NCBI RefSeq assembly: GCF_963678975.1
Contig: NC_089279.1
Coordinates: 33,010,660 to 33,074,659 of the forward strand
Direction of reading: 5' to 3'
Length of the DNA stretch: 64,000 nt
Origin: Dysidea avara
Taxonomy: Eukaryota; Porifera; Demospongiae; Dictyoceratida; Dysideidae
Both the position numbers and the translations under genes were made by a program. Under the pieces are notes generated by a model, which saw nothing but the letters and a program-made list of their open reading frames with translations, searched no databases and was not told where the DNA came from. Below, piece by piece: positions 22,833 through 32,454 of this stretch (its first letter is position 1; each line of letters starts with the position of its first letter).

Positions 22833-23862
22833 TTATTTGAAAATTTGAATAGTTTTACTGGTGTATATAGCATTGCCAGCAGCAGATTCAAGATGATTTG
22901 AAAGAACTTTATCACCAGCCTGTACACGAAACTTGAGCAAACCAAGAAAATTACTATGATCGTTGTTTGGGTTTTCTTCAACAGAAGGTCTATCATCGCG
23001 GTGACCACGAAAAGCAAGGCCTTGCCTTCCACAAAAAATCACTGTCTCCGCTATTGATCGGAGCTTCAGTCTGTTCTCAGCTGCTGTCTTGCTGTTGCGG
23101 TGTTTAGTTGGAAATCTATTCTTGCATCAACGTTTTCCATACTTCTAACAAACATATTTGCATCTTGTACTGCATTTTGATGAGTTTTGTTTCCTTTAGA
23201 ATTTCCAAGGCCATGAAAATGCTTCCCCAATAGCTCCATGGCTTTTTTAAAATTAGTGAAGGGCCTGGTTACAAAAACACCAAGTTCCTTCACAGTTGGC
23301 TCGGTCTTACCAAATAGAATACAATACTTACAGTATCCTCCACTTTGTGACTCAGAATATACCAAGCCAGGATTTTTCTCTAGCCATCTGTGTTGGAAAT
23401 GTCGATGAATCTTGTTAATCACATGAGTGGGAAATTTGTAGTTGATAGAAGGAACATAATGCCTTTTCAACAGAAAATATTTTTGTTGATCTGTGAGATT
23501 GATTCGAGATTTTAATTGTGCAATCTTTCCAAAATCCCCACTATACTTATTGCATCCTGAATAGCTAATTGAGTCTGGTCATTATCAGCACTAGCAGACT
23601 GTTGGGAATCACAAGTGGTAAGATCACAGCTGTTAGCAATCTCTGACTGAGTGGACCATAATAGATGACTGGTGGTGTCAACTACAACGCCATCATTGCT
23701 ACTAGTGTTATGCCCCTCTAGGTCATTTTCCGACTCTGTCTGAAATGCTCTCCTCGCTCAGTACAATGGCCTGATCATCTTGTTGTGAAGATTCCTCTTC
23801 TGAATCCAACACAATCACATCATCATCAGAAATTGTTCCGTCATCAACACTACCAGTGCTGT
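22833..23862 (-). pseudogene. hAT-type (DUF4371/ZMYM1-like) transposase fragment, copy 2
   Basis: Same protein family as 5740-6680, with an additional acidic leader (DDDVIVLDSEEESSQQDD) that starts after a plausible splice acceptor near 23863. The TTF-type finger (GGYCKYCILF) is present and the reading also stops at IQIFK. Frame lesions differ from copy 1: a 2-base deletion near 23738, a 2-base insertion near 23545 and a 1-base deletion near 23095. The A-run that is short in copy 1 is intact here. Confidence 0.75.
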
Positions 23863-24187
23863 GACAATACAAAGTACATAACTATACTGTAAGTTTTACA
23901 TTACCTAGCTAGCTACATTGCACTACTAGTTACAATTAGCTATATGATACGCGATTTTTTTTTCCCGGGCTAGATGTAATGCACTTTCCTACCACCCCCA
24001 GCACAAAAGGCAAACGTGCTGGACAAGAACTGAAAAGCGGGACATCTAAAAGTCCCTAGGGCCATTTGTTAGGCCCATTTCCGGGGAAGCATCTGGTGAT
24101 CTAAACGAGATGGAGCGGCTTCCACGGATGCACATCGTCGCTGACCTCAACAGGGAGAAAGACAGGGTACAGCAAATCCACGCCAAA

Positions 24188-27100
24188 GTAGAGTAAGCCA
24201 CCGATGTTCGGCCACCAGGAATTTTCGGACACTCGTACGCAGTAACTATGCAACGTATTCCCTTGCATTTTGCATTGCTATTACCTTAGGCCCTCACCAT
24301 TTAGTCCACCAAGTTTCGTAGGATTTCTTCTAGGACTGTGTGTTTGGCGAGCCAATAAGCATGTGTCCGAATCGCATGACGTTTTGGCCAAAAATATGGA
24401 TTTTCGGACTGTAGCTCGCAAAGCACAATAAATGCACGGATTTGAATGAAATTTGGCATGCATCTAGGGTAATCACTCAAGGTTCAGCCCACCAAGTTTC
24501 AGCTTATAAATCGATTGTACGCCTTAGTAATTATTAAATCTGTAAGCGCATGTAGGCGTATCAAATATCGGACATATATTTTCGCGAAAAACTACAACTG
24601 CTGATTAAATTTTTGAGTAAATTCAGATGATTTCAGCTTTTACACACCATAAAAAGCAAACAAATCACAACTGATTGTTATTTGAGAGCTCATATATCTT
24701 GTGACAGTCTGCAACTGCTCAGCTGACAAACTAGCTATACACAGAGAGCCACAAACACCTGATGCATAGCCATAACAAGCGTTAAAACCTTTATTGGGAA
24801 TATTCTCACATGAGAAATGATACAGCATGTAAGAATTGTGGAGATTTTTACTATATCTAAGTGACTGTTCTATTAGAGTAGTTCATTTTGCCTGACTGTT
24901 TTCTTGTCTTTTTATTCAAATTATGGGAAGCCACTAAATGAAACTGATACTACATCATGTGAGAAACCATTGCTTACAACTAAAATAAAGTTTGTAGAGT
25001 GTTCTATTTATGGTAGATCCTTGATTTTAGAACCTGTGGTCTTGATACTTTCTTACTCCTTCCAAGTAGCTATAATAACTTAAAATAAAATAAATTTAAA
25101 AGGGGTACTGAAGCCACTTAAAAGTGCATGGGTATAGCTATGCCCTGACTAATGAATTTTTACATGCCACTCTTCCTTACAAAGTCATGCATATGATAAC
25201 TACAATAGATGTACATCTAAGTAATTTGGTATATGCCTTTCTTCAGTCCAACACCTATAAAATCTGTGGCATTTTCCAGATTCATGTATAGACACTTTAC
25301 AATTGCAGGATTAGATCTCATAAAATTAATATATAGCTTGACAATAATAACACAGTGAAGAGATGCATTGCCATAACATATGTATAGCTTTATTGCTACC
25401 AACATGTATTCAACTGTTCTGATTTTGGTTTTCCTTATCCATTTATTTCAAATAGGATAAGTTTGTATATGTATACAAGGGAAGAAATGCAATGAATAAA
25501 TTTACACCAAACTATTTAGCTACAAAATTCCATTGAAGTGTAATGTGTGAAGTGTATGGATTGAAGAGCATGCAATGTAGATTGTTGTCAGTGTTGAACT
25601 ACATCCCATAGTAATTAGTTCCACGATAGCTCTGGGGATGATGCATGTGTTTGATATGCATTGTCATGCACTCAAGATCATTGATGAAGTTATTGGAAGG
25701 AGTTCAGTTAGATCATGGATAGCTTACCATTGTGATGACTGAAGAGTATTCAACTTACGGGAACTCTGTATGATGACAGCAAGTGAACTGCATAGCATAG
25801 TTAGTATTTCATATTATAAAAGTATACTTTTAATAAGGGAAAATACATGTACAGGCATGTAAAATTGCATGGATGATTCATATGATTCAGGAAAACAATT
25901 ACGTAGACTCTAAATTGATCGATTTACTATAATGTATTATCATGAGTTACCGGGTGTTGGATCATTACAGAGATTATTGATAGCTATGTATACAAATCTT
26001 CATCAACAGTTAGCATGCATTCAATGCAAAATCGACCTGACTGCAGCCACTGTCCTACTCAATAAATCTTTTCAGGATCGATATACACAATGAAAGATTG
26101 AAAATGGCAACATGCTAGGGATGGTCAGTTTCCTAACTTTCATGAGAGAATCAATCTATACAGGATTTATCTTTTTCCTCCACTAAGTGCCCATTAAACA
26201 AATTGTGCAGTCATTTATGCTTGTCACACTTATTACACAAGTAAAGCCTTACAGTGCAGCTTTGTTATGATTTCATCATGTATATAATATGACATGATGA
26301 AAGCAGCTTTATTGGTTACTTAAATGAAAAATGATTCTCACTTTCCAATAATGATTCTTCTTTCAGAGAGGCACAAATGTACGCATGCACTTACAAAAGA
26401 TTTACATAATAGCAATTCAATGCAAAAATTTGCACAGTATGGCTATATGTATAACTATGCATAATTAGATCTTTAACAGGGTAAAAATGTTTAAAATCAT
26501 TCGATCAATTTAAAATAAAGGTTGCACATGGCTTCATGAAAGTTATAGTATAAAGGACATGAAATGGTTCCTTCAAATCAGTAGGATTCAGGACTGGGAG
26601 ATGGTATCAAATTATTTTGCCTTGACATCTAACAAAACTTATAAGATTACAAGTAGTTCCATTTTAATTAGAAAAGAGAAAAGCTAATATAATTATAGCA
26701 GAGTTTGAAACTTCTTATACTTACTTTCAAGGGTTATAATTTCAGGACACCTCTTCACTATACTATAGGTATATAGTGCATGATATATATAGAAAGGGAT
26801 TATTATGAACTCTTGGTGTATACTTGGAAATGTTCAACTTCCAAAATCAAGAATCCACTATGAAACAGAATTATCCTATTCCCTTGTAATGATCAAATTT
26901 AAATAGAAGAATTGTTTTTGGGAACATTTTATTAACAATTTTTACACTTACCACTACCTCTGTCCCTGCTTCAAGTACTCCAAGATACCTGAACTATCTC
27001 ATGCATTCTTTAACTTGTATCCTTTCCACCCTTTATGATTTTACTTGTAGTTAGATAATTGTAATTTTATAAATAACTATCTTACAGCTTCTAGTGGTAA

Positions 27101-28025
27101 AACTCTGCACCCTCAGGACTGTAATAATATTGTAATTATTATTATTTTACTGTATTGCATATGGCATATGTACAGTTCTGTAAATTTTTTAAATAAAGTA
27201 TATAAATAAATAGAATACTTAATGTTGGTTAAACAATGTATGGCTTCTCAAATGACATTTATTAGCAATATCTGATCACATTGTAAATATAAAGACAAGA
27301 TATACTCTAAAGCATTCCGGCAAAATGAACTACTCTAATAGAACAGTCACTTATAGATATAATAAAAATCTCCACAATTCTTGCATGCTGTATCATTTCT
27401 CATGTGAGAATATTCATGATAAAGGCTTTACAGCTTGTTATGGCTATGCAGCAGGTGTTTGTGGCTCTCTGTGTATAGCTAGTTTGTCAGCTGAGCAGTT
27501 GCAGACTGTCACAAGATATATGAGCTCTCAAATAACAATCAGTTGTGATTTGTTTGCTCTTTATGGTGTGTAAAAGCTGAAATCATCTGAATTTGCTCAA
27601 AATTTTAATCAGCAGTTGTAGTTTTTCGCGAAAATATATGTCCGATATTTGATACGCCTACATGCGCTTACAGATTTAATAATTACTAAGGCGTACAATC
27701 GATTTATAAGCTGAAACTTGGTGGGCTGAACCTTGAGTGATTACCCTAGCTGCATGCCAAATTTCATTCAAATCCGTGCATTTATTGTGCTTTGCGAGCT
27801 ACAGTCCAAAAATCCATATTTTTGGCCAAAACGTCATGCGATTCGGACACATGCTTATTGGCTCGCCAAACACACAGTCCTAGAAGAAATCCTACGAAAC
27901 TTGGTGGACTAAATGGTGAGGGTCTAAGGTAATAGCAATGCAAAATGCAAGGGAATACGTTGCATAGTTTCTGCGTACGAGTGTCCGAAAATTCCTGGTG
28001 GCCGAACATCGGTGGCTTACTCTAC
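24188..28025. mobile_element. Element with ~705-bp terminal inverted repeats and a 2.4-kb non-coding core
   Basis: The arms 24188-24892 and 27319-28025 are inverted copies at high identity, starting GTAGAGTAAGCCACCGATG at both outer ends. Each arm carries a dispersed-motif copy near its inner end (24862-24883, 27322-27350). The core 24893-27318 has no recognisable ORF. No exact target duplication was found. It could be a non-autonomous long-TIR (foldback or Mutator-like) element, or an inverted duplication that arose in place. The fact that it interrupts the LINE ORF and that both outer ends coincide favours insertion. Confidence 0.6.
24893..27318. other. Core of long-TIR element, nothing coding
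   Basis: 2.4 kb of AT-rich DNA with dense stops on both strands. No protein domain, RNA gene or tandem repeat that I can support. Confidence 0.55.
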
Positions 28026-28027
28026 TA

Positions 28028-28878
28028 CTGTACGATAAAGCACTACGTTTGGAAAGGAGCTCAGCAAGCCGGCGATAAAATGTGATGGCTTCCTTCCCCA
28101 TGCCCCCAGTTGTGGCAAACACCAATGGAGTAAAAGATGCAAACTCCACCTCACGGACACGGTTACCATACTCCCTCTTCTTCTGCATCTCATGACGCCT
28201 ATACACAGATGGTATCGAAACATTGCGGTAGCTTTGTGCGTTTGGGTGAAAAACCCTTACATCGAAAAAGGCACTTTGCCGCCGCCCCCAAACTCCGCGT
28301 GCATGAATGTCAGCCCTGGCATCATCTTGGCAGTTAGCTGATCGAGGGGTGAGTTCTTCGCCACTCAGGGATTGAAGTGGTGGCTCAATTGCAACATTAG
28401 TACAAACATTTGAAAGTAATTCAGCAGTTGTATCACGCAGGTCATTGTGGCGAACAAAGGTCAAACCACCATGTCGACAGATCATTGCATGATCAGCAGT
28501 GAAAGGCGAGCCACACACACAGTGGCTAGGAGTATTCAGTAAAGTTCATCCATAACGCAGGTGAAGAGCATCCCAGAACTCCTGCTTTGTCAGATGGTAA
28601 CCCTGGTCTTGCAGTGGTAAAGCCAGAAGCCAAGAAGAGGCTCCAGGTTCACTATTCAGATCAATAGCTCTTTGAAGCTGTGAAGAGAGACCATTTCTGA
28701 TCTCAAGAGCCCGTTTCTTAGAAGCCTCACGCCGGTGTTGGTGAACCTGAGCCTTAATGGATCGAGTATCTGGGGGATGAGCATGTGCTACCTGACTAGT
28801 AATCAAGTCTTTTAATGGTGCAGTAATTCGCAGGGAAGCATCAAACTGAGATTCACAGAAAGCTGTAGGGTCACCCAT
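28028..28878 (-). pseudogene. Retrotransposon ORF, C-terminal region, with an in-frame stop
   Basis: Two adjacent readings are one ORF split by a single TGA near 28548 after ALHLRYG, where related proteins seem to have Trp. Landmarks: GASSWLLALPLQDQGYHL, CGSPFTADHAMICRHGG, RADIHARGVWGRRQSAFFDV, FATTGGMGKEA. I recognise this as the C-terminal region seen in many marine-invertebrate mobile-element reverse-transcriptase proteins, though I cannot name the clade. The protein then runs into the nested inverted-repeat element near 28025, so its last residues are lost. Relic. Confidence 0.6.
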
Positions 28879-28894
28879 ACATATGATACGCGAT

Positions 28895-29269
28895 GATGCA
28901 TTTAAATTAGTTTTTCGGATTATCTAGCCACCTTAAAAATGATTAGCGGCGAAGCCACACAGTAGTGCAGCTGCGTGTCGGCCTCATTGCGCTGTAACTA
29001 ACCTTGTGCACGTGGACGTTGTATTTGTAAAATAACGTTGCAAATTGACTTTCTTTGTCACTGGCAATGTCTCAGAAATCTGTCCACAAACTTTGCTAGC
29101 CTTGTCACTACTCCTGTAACGCTTTGCAGCCATATAGCACGTGAGTAATAGCCAATGCTTAATTAATTATCATTATGCGCTTATTAGTAAGCGCCTATTA
29201 AATATATATATATCCTGAAGGGAGGGTCTCCAGACCCCAAAGACCCCCCCCCCCCCCTGGATCCGCCCC
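28895..29269. other. Short unannotated stretch ending in a MITE terminus
   Basis: No gene. The right edge (about 29218-29272) reads GGGTCTCCAGACCCC, a C-run and GGATCCGCCCCTG, matching the end sequence of the element at 599-878. The matching left end was not located. Confidence 0.45.
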
Positions 29270-29840
29270 TGGAATCATTCCTAGATAGGAGTTTTCAGCT
29301 GATTCTGATGTCACTAGAGAATGGACTTCTGTTGTTTCAGTTAGCTGGTCAATAGCAATTCTACTTTTACAAAAAAGCTTTGAAGTGGCCTTAGCTGTCT
29401 TTTTACAATTGTGGCAGATGGATTCACTTGCTGGGTAGTGCGCTCTACCATGTGAAGGAGTTCAGCACACCTGGAGCAATTTTTATACCTTGCTGGTGGA
29501 TTTTGTGGTCAGGAATATGGTTGCTCATGGGTTTGCTTCTTCAATTTGTGCTTCTCTTAGCACCATGTTCTCTGTTGCAGTTATACGGATTCACTCTGTC
29601 TAGCCATTGCTGTGGCTTTTTCTAAGGTAAGTTTACTGTCCATCTGTAGTTTTTCTGACAGCTGACTGTCTCTGATATGATATCAATGACTATTCTGTTT
29701 CTCACCATTATTTTGATCATGTAATTGTCCATAATCACAATGTTTTGCCAGGGAATAGAGATCAATTATGAATTCATTGACTGGTTTGCCTTCTGAAAAG
29801 GAACACCCATTTTATTACAACACCTAGCTGGTCACAAGTT
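29270..29840 (-). pseudogene. Gypsy gag fragment (uninterrupted paralogue of 42140-43140)
   Basis: Minus-strand sequence matches the gag/zinc-knuckle part of the gypsy relic at 41395-43140, with stops and small deletions. It keeps the unoccupied insertion site TGACTATTCTGTTTCTC near 29691-29706, where the other copy carries a MITE. Confidence 0.6.
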
Positions 29841-30678
29841 ACAGGTTATAAGGGTGGAGGTGTTCACCGCCTAGCTAACTGGTAAATAATCTAAATGGGT
29901 AGCTAATGTAACAACAACATAGTCCTGCATATCCTCTATATTCCTCAGGGGTGACACTTATCAATTAGAGATGTATACGTGTCACCCCTGAGGAATACAC
30001 ATGGTCTGATTCATGTGACTATGGGGATACTTAAAGAGACAGCTACATACCCTAATGGTGTATGCATACTCAGATTACATGCAATGAAGATTTTACCAAG
30101 GATTTGCAAAATTTACTTGCACAAAATCAAATTAAACTAATCTATATGTAAAAACTAACTTGAAAACTATGTATATAGCTATAACTAATGATCTGTCAGT
30201 TTTATCTTTTACATATAATTGTATTATGGAATACAACATCTCTGTTCTATGGAATTATGTGCATGTGGTCATGTGATCATGCTCCTTAATTTTACTAAAC
30301 TTAAACTTTGAACTGATTGACACAACATGGGAGGAACTGAACATTTGATGAATAGCAATTAGCAAGGGACTGTCAAACAGTTGTACGACTATGTGACAAT
30401 GTACACAACACAGCATGCATTACCTCCACAGTTTAATATCTACAGGTATGTGAAGTTGTGAACAATAATTTTATATGAAGATCATTCGGCATGCACTGAG
30501 ACACCTTTATTTAAGGGGGGCTGGGGGTCTAGCTTGGTGATGTCATGGCCTAGTTGTTAGTTGAAGAGAGAAAAAAAGAAAAAGGTAGTACCTGCTGACA
30601 ATACCCTCCACCAACTATATTTCCTTATTTATATTACTACATAAGTAGTTTGCTACACTGCTCCTCTGAAGAATATTG

Positions 30679-30733
30679 TGACTGCTCTATTAGAATATCT
30701 CGATCTTGACTGCTCTATTAGAGTATCTCAAAT
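30679..30733 (-). repeat. Head-to-tail pair of the dispersed motif, 28-bp period
   Basis: TGACTGCTCTATTAGAATAT + CTCGATC (30679-30705) is followed at once by TGACTGCTCTATTAGAGTAT + CTC (30707-30733). The pair is just outside the MITE at 30774. Confidence 0.85.
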
Positions 30734-30773
30734 TATTGATGCTATTGAGCACAGCTAAAGATAGCCCCTGCAT

Positions 30774-31181
30774 TAGGCACCAGCCTATTATGCTGGCATA
30801 ATCTTGAGTATAATAGGTTCCTGAAAGCATCAAGCATAATGCTAGCATAATAGGCGGAATAATTGTCATACTGTAAGCAAAAATGCATGCCACAGAAAAA
30901 GGTTGACTTACAATAATAGAACAGTTGATGCCACTTACATGGCATTAAGTAGTTATCTGACAATAGTTTACAATGCACCCAAATTCTTAACGCACAACAA
31001 ATACTTTTTACATTTAACCAGTTGCTCATAAGCCAAAGTTTATCATTATCCATAGAAAGTAACAAAACATTGGAACTGTGGCAAAAATTTTGAGCATAAT
31101 TATGAACATAATAGGCAAAATTTTTGAGCACTGCAGCATAGCATAATAGGAAAAATTAAAAGCATAATAGGCTGGTGCCTA
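30774..31181. mobile_element. Intact hAT-type MITE, TSD CCCTGCAT
   Basis: TIR TAGGCACCAGCCTATTATGC matches the right end GCATAATAGGCTGGTGCCTA perfectly over 20 bp. CCCTGCAT flanks both sides exactly (30766-30773, 31182-31189). Subterminal GCATAATAGG repeats may be transposase-binding sites. In copy C (about 44530-44550) the equivalent site reads CCCCTCCATAATC without an insert. A damaged copy lies at 6677-7095. Confidence 0.9.
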
Positions 31182-31919
31182 CCCTGCATAATCTTTTTTG
31201 ACAGGAGTTACGTACAACCCCCCTTGCTATCAGTCATGAATGGGTAGTTACAGTAAAGCAGAAAGTTAATTTTGTCATGTGGTATGCATTTGTGCAATGT
31301 TGTGGGTGATTATAAATTCTTGCAGCGCTGAAAATTTACCTATGCATTTAATTAAACTGAGCTGTATAGTTTTTTGAGCTGTTACCTTAAAAATTACATT
31401 GTTTCTTAGATTAAGAACTTTATATTAGAAGTATAATATTGATATGAAAAGTGTTTCATGACTTTCACACAAATTACATAACTCTCGCACTATGATCACA
31501 AACCCTGTAAGAAAATTATTTTAAGTCTGTGTGGGAGGGAGTCAGAAAAAGAATTTCCAGGTACTGCCAACTAGTACAGCCTGCCCCTATAAAGTCTTTG
31601 AAGCATTACTTTTTTCATAAAATTATATGTACACCCATTTGACAAGGTGTTAGGCCCCCTTGTAATGTGTTACTATAGACTTGTAGGTATGGAAACCTAA
31701 CCTTAGGACTTATTGGATCAAAAATGACAACTTGAATTGGTACAATATGCCCTGTGGTTTGATTTCCGTGGCAACAACAAGCATGAATTTTCTACGGCAA
31801 TACTTGATCTAGAAAGAATCATGGCTGTCCTAAAATATTTGCCATACTCAAATGGTGCATTGGACTTATCAATATCATCTATTATGGACTCTTGATAATA
31901 TCATCAAGAGTTAATAATT

Positions 31920-32243
31920 ATCTAATCAAAAACAGCCAAGCTGTAAAAAAAGGTGCGGCCCCCAAAAAGGCCACGGTGAAAAAAGATGTGAAATCCAAGG
32001 TGGCGGCCAAGAAATGGCTGTGATGGTAGGTTAATGGTTACATTTTAATAACGACAATTCAGGTGAATTTGGTGCCAAGACCAAGCGGCACAAAATTCAC
32101 TTGAATTGTCGTTATTAAAATGTAACCATTAACCTACCATCACAGCCATTTCTTGGCCGCCACCTTGGATTTCACATCTTTTTTCACCATGGCCTTTTTG
32201 GGGGACGCACCTTTTTTTACAGCTTGGCTGTTTTTGATTAGAT
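31920..32243. repeat. Near-perfect foldback: two 151-bp arms, 22-bp loop
   Basis: Arms 31920-32070 and 32093-32243 are inverted copies with only a few differences, loop about 32071-32092. It starts ATCTAATCAAAAACAGCC and ends in the complement. One frame of the left arm reads a Lys/Ala-rich peptide (SQAVKKGAAPKKATVKKDVK, then KSKVAAKKWL and a stop). It replaces the continuation of copy B. A foldback transposon or an arm copied from a coding exon are both possible. Confidence 0.8.
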
Positions 32244-32454
32244 ATCACTTCTTTTTGTATTTGTATACTGCAAAGCCGGCCTATGGCTGGCTTTTGGGCT
32301 TTTTTAACCCATGTGTTTTTTTCTTTACCACAGGAAGAAGAAAAGAACTTAAAGAAGATTTTTAATGCTTCAATTGTTTTTGATTTTATTATTAATTATA
32401 CAAATTATATACATATATTTATTACATGCCCATTATTCCCCACAGGATATTTTT
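32244..32454. other. Short spacer between foldback and minisatellite
   Basis: Contains a plus-strand AAGAAGAAAAGAACTTAAAG stretch and AT-rich sequence. No gene supported. Confidence 0.4.

Larger units (their letters stand above)
21000..23770. repeat. Duplicated hAT-transposase segment, copy 2
   Basis: Same orientation and high identity to 3540-6676, without the 318-bp MITE. It continues past 23770 into the acidic leader exon of the transposase, which copy 1 lacks, so copy 2 keeps more of the original element. Confidence 0.8.
23956..28880 (-). mobile_element. 5'-truncated LINE-like retrotransposon with 14-bp TSD, split by a nested element
   Basis: ATATGATACGCGAT lies immediately outside both ends (23942-23955 and 28881-28894). 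On the minus strand the element runs from 28880 and ends at 23956 in a run of nine A before the target repeat, which is the expected mark of target-primed reverse transcription. Coding sequence lies at 28878-28028. The long-TIR element at 24188-28025 interrupts it just before the expected protein end, and 24187-23956 is the remaining 3' tail. Confidence 0.7.
29270..31919. repeat. Segmental copy B (gypsy fragment plus non-coding sequence)
   Basis: Paralogous to 42140-45245 with indels: the gypsy gag fragment at 29270-29840, then non-coding sequence, a motif pair, the MITE at 30774-31181 and the block shared with copy A. It stops abruptly at 31919 where the foldback begins. Confidence 0.75.
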
